The translations under genes and the position numbers were made by a program. Positions 1-11,174 of a stretch of DNA of 64,000 nucleotides are shown here, piece after piece. Where the stretch lies: assembly GCA_020736575.1 (NCBI GenBank), contig JAGPYM010000002.1, forward strand, positions 744,001 through 808,000, in the 5' to 3' direction. Source of the DNA: Thelonectria olida (Eukaryota > Ascomycota > Sordariomycetes > Hypocreales > Nectriaceae). Below the pieces are notes generated by a model. That model did not search any database. It saw only the letters and a list, made by a program, of their open reading frames with translations, and was not told the origin of the DNA. Every line of letters starts with the position of its first letter. Position 1 is the first letter of the stretch.

Positions 1-141
1 AACATCCCCCCCGGTCCCTTGACTTACAACAGACGGCGCAAGGATGTTGGCATTGATTTGGAGCTTGCGGCTTTGATGTGGAAGATGGAGGGAGTTCACG
101 AGACCTTTCGTCCTTCTGCTACTGAGGTTGCCGAAGATTGA
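1..141 (+). CDS. C-terminal 46 residues of an unidentified protein (partial)
   Basis: An open frame enters from the left edge in frame 1 and closes at the TGA at 139-141, giving 46 residues ending in EVAED. The stretch is hydrophilic with a basic patch (YNRRRKD) near its start; no motif allows a family call. Because the frame is open from base 1 and codon use looks normal, it is read as the last part of a last exon of a gene upstream. The gene is convergent with the Cys/His-module gene, whose stop lies 333 bases further on. It could also be chance, as only 141 bases are visible. Confidence 0.5.
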   Translation, partial: NIPPGPLTYNRRRKDVGIDLELAALMWKMEGVHETFRPSATEVAED

Positions 142-474
142 TTGCCAAGTATGCTTTATTTGGACGCCATCAGAGAGGGTTGTTGCCATGGAGAATCGAG
201 AGCCTTGGATACACAGAAAGAAGGCTTGACTAACATTGGCAGACTGGAGAGTCTTGTGGTGCCAAGTTGATGGGACAATGCGAGAGAGTTTTGGATTATA
301 TGTGTTGCAAGCGGACCTTGTAGTGACATAACCTATGACTATGGACTTGACTAGTATTTACCATAAGTTTACTTCTTCTCTCTCGTGAATCGACGTTGTA
401 CCGATGAGACCTGCGAGCATCAGAACAGGGCTACTAGGTTACTGTACATTGTTATTGCTACATCACTTGATACT
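142..474. other. Convergent intergenic interval
   Basis: This 333-base interval separates two convergent 3' ends and presumably holds both 3' untranslated regions. No RNA gene or repeat was recognised. Confidence 0.5.
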
Positions 475-2195
475 TCATGTCCAGTCCAGGTCATCCCATT
501 CCAGGTCATCCCATTCCCACCATCTCTGCCTCTGCCGGAACCAGTCTTCAGGCAGCGGTGGCAGTGGGGGCTGCGGCAGCGGCTGTGGTGATGGTCGTCG
601 TTGTCGACGTTCCCGTTCTCGTGCCCGTCGTCGCCGCTCATCTCGCTCATCTTGTTCCCGTGCTTCTCGTCTCCGTCGCCCTTCTCGCTCATCTCGTTCC
701 CGTTCCCGTCGTCGCCGCTCATGTCGCTCGTCTCGTTCCCGTTCTTCTCGCCGTCTGCGCCCTTCTCGCTCATCCTGTTCTCGTTCCCGTCGTCGCGCCT
801 CATCTTGCCACAAATTCTCGAGCGCCGCCGCAAACTCGGGGTCCATCTGACGTATCCGCTCCAAGTTCCGCTCTTCGTTGTCCCCGAGATTCATCACTTC
901 TTCCCTCACAGCAACTTCCATGTGCTCAGCGCACAGATTCCGCACCAGGTCAACCCTGAGTTGTGCGCAGCCGTCTCTGGTACACGCCCGTGCCTCACAC
1001 CACCCGTGGGGCTCCTTCGCGGGGAGCTGGCAGTTGGCATCTTGACATCGATGGGCAAGGCAATAAGCCCTATCTGGAGTAGTCCGCTCGCCGCATCCAG
1101 GGGCGTCACAGGCGTGAGCTCGGCAGAAGCGTCGGTCGTCAGCAACTTGTCCGGAGCAGCCTTGGTCTTGGCATGTGTGGTCGGCACAGGTTCGAGATTG
1201 CGGGTTGTTGGCGTTTTGGACACGGGCGATACAGTCTCCTTTCGTACACGTGTCTGTAGCCATGTCAGTTCGAGATTGCTTCCAAGCCATGCATGAGGCT
1301 CAAACTTACGATCTTGACACCATTGGTTGTCCACATTCTGAGCCCTGTCCTTGTGTCGTTGGCATCCGTCGACGGCGCAGCGATGCAGATCGCAGAACTG
1401 GATTGCAATGGGCAAGATATTATTGCAGTTTACCCCTGGAGCCTGACAGAGGCGGTGCTGAGCACACGTCCTTCGAGGCTCGTTATTCGGCCCCACGACG
1501 CAAGAGTTATTGCAGCCCTGCGAAGCACAGTGCTGATGAGCCACACAGCGCTGGCTGTTACGCCAGGCTCCTCCATCGCACTCTGTACATTTGTGTCTCA
1601 GACAAAAGTTGCTCCCGGGTACTCGTTCTATCACACAGCCGTGCGGTGAAGTGCACATCCTGTGCGGCCCATGTCGTGGACAAAAGTTGGATCCTGCCAC
1701 AGGTCTCAGTTCACAGCGGCCTTCGGCCGGTGGATTTGAAAAGCGACATGAATCTATCAAAGCAACTCGTCAGCACTGCATCGCCGTTTGCGATGTTAGT
1801 CAAAGAATGGAAACGTACGGTCGGGGCAATACCAGGTTGGACGCCTCTGAGGTCTCAAATTTGGACAATGGATTCCTTCATCGCAATGTAGGTCTGGCTG
1901 TCATCAGGATGCGGAACCAGGACGTAACAGCAAGTTATAGACTCACGTGTCCTGCAATACGGACGATCGTGCCTCTTCGGCTGCACACATCCAACGTCAC
2001 TGGTGAAAAGAGAACAGGTATCTTTTTAGAGTCAGCTTGATCTTGCCTACATACCTCAGGTGGCTCATTGGAAGTTGGAAGCGACTTACGATTTCGGCAG
2101 TAAATCGATCTGCCCCTGTCAGTTGGGAGGGGGTCGTTGTGACATCTCGTCCTCTGACACTCCGAGCGCCGACCATGTCTTCTTTCATTTGCCAT
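475..2195 (-). CDS. Protein of 14 tandem Cys/His modules with an Arg/Glu-rich tail
   Basis: Five exons on the minus strand: 2195-2090, 2021-1947, 1893-1819, 1753-1310 and 1253-475, giving 492 residues. Residues 1-344 are about 14 repeats of 18-27 residues with the plan C-x(4-8)-C-x(8-14)-[aromatic]-C-x2-H, for example RRFCRAH followed by ACDAPGC. The fixed Cys3-His plan suggests zinc binding, which is inference. Residues about 387-455 are a long Arg/Glu/Asp-rich probable coiled coil or charged helix; the C terminus repeats WDDL. No signal peptide or membrane segment is seen. All four introns (68, 53, 65 and 56 nt) are phase 1 and split the last His codon of a module, which supports the model because other acceptors break the pattern. 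An in-frame ATG at 2252 is an alternative start. No family is recognised and the function is unknown. Confidence 0.75.
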
Positions 2196-5100
2196 TTCCC
2201 GCGGACGAGGGAGACCAAAAAGGTACCGGACAAGATGATCACAGAAGCTCATGCGTGCAACTGTAACTGCGACCGAGTTACATATCCTCCAACCCAAAGA
2301 GCCCAAGAGGAAGATCGACACCAAAAACCAAAAAAAGGCCAAAAAAGAAATTTTCAAACGTATCAAGAATGATAACGATGATGATGGCAATCATTCGTAC
2401 ATGTTTGATACATGTTTGATATACAGATGGAGAGAAGAAAACAACTGGTGTAGGTAGAGACGTTGAGACTCTCTTATACTTGTGAGAGGAAGAGGACGCA
2501 AACTGTACGATGTGAATGCGTACAAGGAGGTTCCCCCCCTCCATTAATAAGACAGTGAATCACTGCCAAATTTAGTCCTCGTGACGACCAGCCTGGGCTC
2601 TTCACGTTCCCTCAATGAGGCCAACTCGTGATACGCTCCTCACGCTTCGCAGTGAAACCGGTCTGTGTTCACGCGAGGCTTTCGGTTATTAGTGACAGCT
2701 CAGATCTAGCACAGAGTATTTGTGCACGAATGTGTATCCTTGAGTATCTTGGTTAGCTATCAATACGCCCCGCAGAGGGCATGGGATCCCAGGTGCGCAT
2801 CACTGGATGGTGGAGTTATTGGACAAGGCAACGGAGGAACGAGGATTAAGGAATCACAAACAAATGCTCCGAGCTCGCTATTTCAAGCAAGTGCAACTGC
2901 TACCGTCGTGAGGTTACCAGTTTCTAGGCAGGCGCGTAATGATGTAGAGAGCTCGCATTGCATACCCGACAAAGCGGCCAGTGTCGTCAGTACGTGGGGG
3001 TAACCGTCCGTTCCTTGAACAGTCAGTCAAGACGTCACCTTTGAGAAGTATTCATTCTGGTAAGTAGAGACGAAACTCTTCTTCGGCATATAAAGAATTA
3101 AGTTCTGAAATCTTTCCGCTCAAATCTCGGGCTTGCAAGTTTCAATTTTCAAAGTCTTGATAATGAGTAGGGAAGAATCCGTCACGGTGCTTCATCGTCT
3201 GTTATCCGTGTAGAGGTGATTCACTTCGCCATGTACCGAACATCCACGATGGGTCCATAGTCAGGTTGTAGCTGATCCGATCTTCCTCACAGAATCACCA
3301 ACTTTCTGCAGTTGTGATCGATTGTGCTACGACCTGGACACATGTCTTAGTAAATCTCCAGTTCCACTAAGACTCCATCCGCCCCAACGGTATTAACAAG
3401 CACCCCAGAGTTCAGTTTGAGACAACACTACGTCTGTGAAGAATCCTAGTTGCTGGGGGTGTCTTCGACTGCAGTAACTAGAGTGCATGGATATTTAGGC
3501 CGTATCCTAGACAGGCAGGATGGCTAGGGGAACGAACATGTCTCAGGTTGGATATACAACCCACATGGAAGGAAGCTACCGATAACGAACCGTCTCGCGT
3601 GCTGACTGGATACCTGCACCCTGCCGAAGCATGTCCGCCTGTCATCCGGCAGCGCGTAACCCCATTTCTACTTTAAGGAGCCGGACAGCTCGCCCTTCTG
3701 GGGAGTTGACAGTCCACGGCCTTGTATGGCATAGTCAACCATGGTGTAAGGATCGTGGGGTAACATGGTTGCGTGCGATGAGCGGCTACGCGCATTAGGA
3801 ACGCGCATCATGAACTATCCCTGCGTCTCCGTGAGATGTAGTTATTAGGGAAGATTCCTAAATTCCTAGCTGTTTCATGTCCTTTTGCCAAAATTATGCA
3901 CCGAGACTGAACGTCACAGCTCCAACATCCCCAGGAGATTAATTTGTAGATTTACTGTAAGTATCGAGTCCATCGGAGGAGGTCGCTAAAGTGGGTGCAT
4001 AATTCATCGACCAATCAGGATCCCTACCTTCACCGAAAATGTCAAAAACGAGCGTTCGGATAATGTGCTGTCTCCCTTCAACCTGAGTTGCGTTGAGGGA
4101 TTCCTTCTTCCATTAGCAACATACTATCAAACGGACTCCTTAGTGGCGCAAGAAACAAATGCCATAATGATTCCTCGAGATTGCATACGGAATCCCTTAC
4201 TCGGTCGTCGACTCTGTGTTTTGTCTATCTGCCTGTCCGAAGCCCATGGCCACCACTTCTCTCCATACCAGGTGACCACTGACCAGAAAGCACCATGCGT
4301 ATGCACCCGATGGCTCGTGGTTTCAGCCGTCAATACTGCCGCACCGACAGAGTCACGCACGCCTTTGGCCCTTGCATGGATAATCATAAGGTGTGCATAG
4401 TGACTGCAGCTCATAGAGTACACCCGCAGCTCCCGTAGCACTTCTCCCCCAAGCCTACTTTGCTGCTCCCCCTCGTTGAGTGTAGCCTTCCCTCTCTTCT
4501 GCGGCATGGCGCGCCCCGACCGAGCATGTCCCACCCGGACCCGGGCAGATTTCGGTGTGATTAATTATTCAGCAAAGCTGTCGAGTACGATCGTCGATAG
4601 CATGTCTGCCTGGCGGTGGGAGTCTGGTGGGAGTTGGCGCATCTGGAACACATTTTAAGTACCACGAAAGATGAGGGATTCCTCGTATACATGAGTCTGT
4701 TGCTGCTATGCCATGTGAGCCCAAGTGGACAGCAGCTCGGCCATCAATTTTGACCGAATACTCGCCTCATTAGGTGATTGGCTTCTGAGGCCCAAAACTC
4801 GCATTTTCGCTAAGAGGTCTTTCTGAATATGCAAAGAGATGGCGGCGAGACAGTTTGTGTTATGGTCACTATGGGCCCGAAGATTATCGGCCAGCGACTC
4901 AACAGTCAAGACCAAATGGCTGTTTGACACTTGGTACCTCAAGATCCGTTGTTCCTGTAGATTAGCTCTTTCTAGGTTCAAAGTTCTAAAAAGAAAGCGA
5001 AAAAGAACGTGTAGTAAAGATTATACCTCTTCAGAGCCAGCTCTCCCTAAAAATAGGGCGACACGCTGTCCGGTCGATTCTCAGATAGTCCATAGCCATC

Positions 5101-5982
5101 ACAAAGAATTCACTCGACACTCAGATCGATGGGCCGAGAACCGCATTTATAAAGCATCTCGTCATGTCCGCATCCCTGTCTACTTCACTTCGGAGGTCGC
5201 GACAAGAGGGTAGACATCGCTCCCTTCCTTCACGCGGAGATGACTCTCAGGTCGTATCGGGCTTCCTCTCACGAGATCTCTGGCTCAAACGACCACAACT
5301 TAAGCGAGGGCGCCGGATTTTCTCGCGGTCTCGGTTATCTTCTCTTAATTCGGTATGCAGGATGTTCGGAGGGCTCAAACGTTCGGTCAGCCGCAGGGCG
5401 ATGCGGAGGTCCAGGCAAGGTGATCTCCTGCGCGGGATGCCGAAAGCCCCCGACAGCGATCAATGCGAGGAAAGACTCTTCTCAGGTCTTGCTTCAAAAT
5501 GATTGGCAAGTGCTCCAACTGTGACGTTACTAGAGGCCCAGCAAACAATGCTCGTACCCGCATTCGCGGGACACCGACGGGCAAACAGATCGCTTTCGGC
5601 CTTGTTTGTGCTAAGACTCTTTTCAGGTTCCTCAGCAGAGAATGACCAACGAGTACAAGAACCAGTGGCTATTATACGTAGCAGTGGAGGTACTGCATGG
5701 TGTTTTGGCATGGCGGAGCGGGCAAAGCCCCCCCGTCATGTTGAACTGTTGGACAAAGGATGAGCAAACAAGAGGGAACAAGGTGAGGTGATGTTTCCGG
5801 CCGGGAAATGGTGTCAGTGTCTGTCGAGGTCCTTCACATCGTTGCGTGAGAGAGTGTGGAAATATTGATATTCGTTTAATTCATAAGCGAAGAGAGTATA
5901 TACATAAGCATTTTGGTGACCCGTCAAGCCCTCGGCCGCTGTTCTCGCTTCATTCTTCTTTTATCCATTCTCTCCTACCGCA
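2196..5982. other. Long interval without a recognisable gene
   Basis: About 3.8 kb upstream of the Cys/His-module gene and downstream of the beta-glucosidase. All open frames are short and compositionally random. A TATA-like TTTATAAAG at about 5147 precedes a 112-codon frame starting at 5164, but this frame is Arg/Ser-rich and overlaps equally long frames, so it is not called. No tRNA, 5S rRNA or transposon remnant was recognised. Confidence 0.5.
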
Positions 5983-8900
5983 TTACTCTCCATAAGCAGG
6001 CACCAAACTAGCGCTTAGTGGCAGGTTTCTCGAACTGCTGCCGACGTACACCGTCTTCTCATGCTCAGTGACCACCCAATCCTGCGAAACGACGTCCCAA
6101 TTGCTCAAGTCGCGACGCGTAATATCTGCAGTGAAGATGACGCTCTGACCAGGCGCGATATTCTCGATTCGATCAAAGCCACGCAAAACACGAACGGGCT
6201 CGTCGCCACCGAGACTGACATAAAGCTGGGGGATCTCGTCGGATGTGGCATCGCCAGTGTTGGTGATGGTCGCCGAGACGGTGTAGAGAACGTCCCAGAG
6301 CTGAGGGTTGCCACCGGGCGCCCCACCGGCGGGGAGCTTGTCTTGGGGAGAACCATCAATGGCATGGGGAGGGAGGAACTCTTCAGCAGACTTGCCGTAG
6401 TGAGGGTCGGCGGAGGCTTCCTTTCCAGAAGACGAAGTGTTGAGCCAGGGGTAGATGAACTGATAGATGTAGCGAATGTTGGATGGGAACGTGTAGTCGG
6501 ACAGGTCGGTGCTAAAGTTGCCCAGCTCAGGGGCAGCAATCGTCTTGCCTGAGGTGGGCTTGTAGGGGAGGTTCGTGTGAGGCTGAATCTGTAGGTTCGA
6601 GTACTTGAAGGTGGTCCAAGAAAGGCCGTAGCCAAACTCAAAGAGGGGAGCATTGGAGTCCTTGGATTCTTCCCTGTCGGTACTGGCGAACTTGCGATCG
6701 AAGTGACGGTAGTCAATGAAGACGCCCTCGGAGAAGTCATCCTGAGGAGCACCTCTCCCGTTGTTCGGCTTGTATAGAACATCGGTGCCATAGCTCTTGA
6801 GGGAGCGGCCCCAGGTGAAGGGCGACCGCCCACCGCTAACCTTGCCGTAGAGGAGGTCGACAAGAGAGTTGCCGGACTCTTGGCCAGGGAGACCAGCCCA
6901 CACAATGGCGGTGATGTTGGGGTTGTCGTACCATTCGGTCAAGATGACAGGACCAACAGTGTGGAGAACGACAATGGTGTTGGGGCAGATTGAGGAGACA
7001 TTCTTAATGAGGTCATCGCCGTTCTTCCAAAGAGTGAGGTTCTTTCGATCGCCTTCGTTGCCATCGACGTTGATGTAGCCCTCGCCAGAGTCGGCATTGG
7101 CAAAGACAATGGCAGTCACGTTTGGTTGCGAGATGACGGAGCTAGTCTGCTCCCACTCGTAGTTGCTGAGGATGCTTTCGTACCGAGTTCCATCGGACAC
7201 GGCTTGGTACTGAAGTGCCGCATCGGGAGTGACCAGGTAAGAGAACTGAGAAGTCCCAGATCCCCAAGCCATGGCAAGAGTACCGTCATCGCATCCACGA
7301 TCGCTGCAGCCGTTGGGACCGGCTGGATTGCCACCAGCATCTTCTCCAACGACAGCAAGGAACTTGGGCTTCTTCAAGGGCAGTGATCCAGTGTTCTTGA
7401 GGACCACAGATCCCTTGGCAGCTTCTTCACGAATGTGCTTGCCGTGATCATGGCGGACGTCGACTTGGAAGTTGACCTGCTCCCAATTTTCCTTGGCAGC
7501 GGCATCACTATAGCCAAAGGTGTCGCGAGTCCAGGAGGAAAAGTTGATGTCGGGGAGATCTTCAACGGTTCTGCCGACCTTGAAGAAAGAAGCCATGATT
7601 CTCATGCACATATCGTCGATGCGCCACTCAGGAACAGTGCCGTTGATGACTGCCAGAGTCAAGTTGGCACCCCAGAAGCTGACACCAGAGTTGAAGACGG
7701 TATCACCGGGCATGGTCATATCGAGGCCAGCAGCGGCAGTAGCAGCACCAGCGTGCTGAGCCTGCCAGTCGCTCATGACGAAGCCCTGGAAGCCAAGCTC
7801 ATCCTTGAGAATTCCGTTGAGAAGCTTCGAGTTCTGGCATCCGTAGGAGTTGTTGATCTGGTTGTACGAGCACATGATGGCACCGACACCAGCCTTGACG
7901 GCATCGGCAAAGGGCCAGAGATAGAGCTCGTGGAGCGTCTTGTCATCGATGTTGGCTGACAGGGACTCGGTGATGTTGTAGCCGTAGCCGATAGCCTCGG
8001 GGGCCTGTCGGAAATGCTCTGAATGATGTTAGCCCTGGAAACGACCGGGAGGACTAAAATGGGTGTGTTGTTTTGCTTACCTTGCTCGTTTGCGATGTAG
8101 TGCTTCGCCGTGGCAATGACACCACCTTCCTGGATACCGACTGACGTCTCAGACAATGCGATACCGGCCATGTAGGGATCAACGGTGAAGCCCTCCCAGT
8201 TACGACCACCAGTCGGCGTGCGGCCAAGAGGACCAGAGGCAGGTCCAAGCAGAGCATCGACGCCCTTCTCGTTGGCCTCGGTGCCCATGAGAAGACCACG
8301 CTGGCGCCAGAGGGTTCGACTCCACGAGGCACCAGCTGTGATGCCTCCGGGGAAAGCGCTGTTGTAGTCCGACATTCGCAGACCCAGAGGGCCATCCTGC
8401 ATGCAAAGGCCGCGCATGCCCAACCTGGGAATTGAGCCAACGTTGCCGACGCATCGTTCACCCATCCATCTGTGGCCGAGCGTCAGATGTGTACACGGGT
8501 AGATGTCGAAGAGTACTCACCCCACTCCAGTGGTCAGATTGACCTTTTCGGTCAGTGTCAATTGAGACACAAACTCCTTGGCCCGAACGTAGGCATCCTC
8601 CCAGCCCGTCGCCTCGGGGTTCATCCATGGCGATGGATAGTGCGGAGGGGAAAACGCAAGGTGATCATCACTTGAGGTGTTCTGGAGAGGGAATTGGCCG
8701 TCAGCGTGAGAATCGGTGAAAGGAGTGAGCGCATTGGTAACGAATGTGAGAGCGACGCTGAGCTGCATGGTGCATCACCTTGTCTCTCTGCCACGAGCAA
8801 AGTCGAGGAGAGGATGTGAAGGTGTCAAGTTGGGCTGGTGGAAGGAAGAATTGAAGAAATGTGATGTTTCCCCTCTTTCCCTGAGTGAGTGGACTGGAGT

Positions 8901-9183
8901 TTCCAACAAAAAACAATTGGAAGTCTCGGGGCATCTCAGCCGAGCGTCTTCGCTACCATGCAACCCCCGAAGCCCCGTGTTGCCATTCCCCGTCGGGTTG
9001 CATTTGGTGAAGCTCAGCTCCGACCAATTGGCAGAGGTTCCGAGACGAAACGTTGAGGGGAAACCGGAGGAGAAAAGAAGAAGGCGAACTCAGACTCACC
9101 CTGTAGTATACTCCTGCGGCGTCTGTGCCGCCTGTGCTAGCGGAGAGCAGCAAAGCCGCAACGAGCTTTGCTGTCGTCTTCAT
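5983..9183 (-). CDS. Secreted beta-glucosidase, glycoside hydrolase family 3
   Basis: Four exons: 9183-9100, 8681-8521, 8469-8081 and 8018-5983, encoding 889 residues, close to the 860-880 usual for fungal GH3 cellobiases. Residues 1 to about 20 are a signal peptide, so the enzyme is secreted. The GH3 N domain follows, with [10 protein letters not shown], the sugar-binding KHYIANEQE block and the nucleophile Asp at about 295 in GFVMSDW. The C domain ([11 protein letters not shown] onward) and a fibronectin-III-like end ([19 protein letters not shown]) complete the fold. It should release glucose from cellobiose and short beta-glucans by a retaining mechanism. Intron 1 is long (418 nt) and isolates the signal-peptide exon; its acceptor has a GCTGAC branch point. 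Splicing of the other two introns restores conserved residues exactly. Many N-glycosylation sites are visible. Expression is probably carbon-source dependent, as in relatives, but no site was proven. Confidence 0.93.
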
Positions 9184-11174
9184 AGTTTTGGTTGTCAACC
9201 AATTTGTTGAAGGCAATGCGGAATCTCCTTCTTATATTGCCGGGGAATAACGATGGACAACAACGACGCGTAAAGCGGTGGAGAGACACTGATGATCACT
9301 GCACTGACACCGACGAGACAGGATCATATGAGGCGAGAATAAGGAGAAAGCGTTATGTCTGATCCCGTCGACAAAAGTTAAAATGATGAAGCAGATCGAC
9401 GAGGGCCCTTGTTATTTATAATCAAGAAAAAGAGTCAACTGGGATCTCGTCGTTGCAATGCGTCTGCACTCAATTTCAATTTACACGGCCACATACCTCA
9501 GACCCTCCCTCATACAACACAACATGGCACGCTGCGTCAATGTCTCTCCCTGAAGCGCGTATCCCTTCCTCTTCCAAGGGTCCGACTGTCCGAGCCCATT
9601 TACCCATTGCTCTCTGGGTGATTGTTTTCTCCGCCCAAACCAGGTCATCCAACTGCCGATCACCCGGTCTTTTGCAGCTTTGCCCCGACTGCTCTATTTC
9701 CCCACAGCAAAGACAGGGGGATAAGGCCCTTCACTCAAAACCATGTTGGGAAACACAAGGCCACGAGCACAAAGCTCTCGAGGCCGGGGCCGAGAGTGGT
9801 CTATTTCGAATGTTGTGGGGGAGGCGGCATGGGCAACTTGGAGAAAAGGGCCGATCCAGGTCCCCAATGTCGGGGTTGCTGCCATCATGACGATGATGAT
9901 GAATGATGGAACACATGATGAGCACGGCGAATTGGTGCTGATTTTTCGATCTCTTCTTCGGCCTTATTCTCAACTCGACTTGCCCGAGCATTGGCTCTCG
10001 AGGGAAGAGGAGAAGAAATGTCCCCCCCTTCCAATCTTTACGTCACAGCAGCCAATGGTCTCTTCTGGGATGACGGTGTGGATGATCCCTTGACCGTTGC
10101 CATCAATGCGAAACACTGCTTCATCGAATATCGAATTGCTCATCTGCCCTGGACCGAGTTTCTTCGGGAATAAACACGATGCATCTGGAGAACTCTCCAT
10201 TTCGATGTGGCTTGCTTGACTAATTCTCCCCGTCAATAGTTGCACCGTCTGAATAGTGATCGACACCGCGAGGGAGCATGGCGAGATGTCATCTCGGCCG
10301 CCTCCCGTCCCTCACTAACCCTCGAGTCCTCGTTCGTCCACCCTCGTCCACGATGGCCCCATTCGCATGCAACTCAACAAGCCGAACCCCGGCGAAATAG
10401 AATGGAATCAATGGAATGTTTTGACCACACTCAACTCTATTCCCCCGATGCTACAGCACACGCACCATTTGTCCATGCTTCCTCCAAGTTCAAGTCTCTT
10501 CCCATGACGACATGCCATGCCCCACGACAATTGTCAAAGCATTCAAGCTTACCTTACCATCCATCATCTCATCCGCATCCCCCCAGACCCTGCTAATTCC
10601 CCTCTTAGGCCAGGACACACACTCTATCCCCCGCACCCGTCGCCTTGGCGCTCCATCCAAACCAACACGCATAAGAACCACGGCCCCGCGCTCTTCGGCC
10701 CGTTTCGAGAATCCGGAGAACTATCGCAGACCTCGTGCTCGTCTCGCGCCCTCCGCGAGCTCCGTCGCCTTGCTTCTCGACAGGCATCTCCAGGTTGCAA
10801 TTCCCCGTTTTCCCGCAGCTAAGAGCTTGCTTGGATTGAAAGGTCGGGAGCAACGTCGCATGAGGGGAAGACTACGACAATTGCTACGATGGCCATCCTG
10901 TTGTTGGTGGACATACACCTTACTCGTCTGTGAAAGTGCGCAGAAAGACCGAGAGATCGGTCGCGAGAACATCAAGATGAATCAAGGTTAAAACGGTTAA
11001 ACGTTCATTAGTAGGTGAGTTGGCTTCAATGCTACGTTGCCCACTTGGATAATTGTTTCTGCAACCCAGGTTCTACATCCATGCGTTGATCGGGCCACCT
11101 CTAGCATCCGCGTCAGCAGATGAGCTCTCTTTTAACTATTATATCCATGGCTCCCAAGATCGAGCCATTCGAGT
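9184..11174. promoter_or_regulatory. Upstream region of the beta-glucosidase gene
   Basis: About 2 kb lie between the start of the GH3 gene and the stop of the sterol reductase gene; both are on the minus strand. It must contain the GH3 promoter (near 9184) and the sterol reductase 3' end (near 11174). Only short overlapping frames are present and no RNA gene was recognised. No defined carbon-regulator site can be asserted from reading alone. Confidence 0.45.

Noticed and set aside
404..1296. Overlapping plus-strand frames opposite the Cys/His-module gene, including Ser/Arg-rich ones
   Set aside because: They are complements of the Arg/Glu repeat and Cys-rich exons; the minus strand has the spliced, motif-consistent model.
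2022..2040. Alternative acceptor for intron 1 of the Cys/His gene at the later TTCACCAG site
   Set aside because: It shifts the frame so that the second module is lost; the acceptor at AAAAAG keeps C-x2-H-x-C and the common intron position.
5164..5763. Three overlapping frames of 86-112 codons after a TATA-like sequence, with C-x2-C pairs
   Set aside because: The frames overlap in different phases, none has a complete zinc-finger pattern, and no splicing combination gave a recognisable protein.
2000..5900. Search for dispersed 5S rRNA or transposon ends in the gene-free left region
   Set aside because: No 5S-like core, terminal inverted repeats, LTR pair or transposase-like translation was found by reading.
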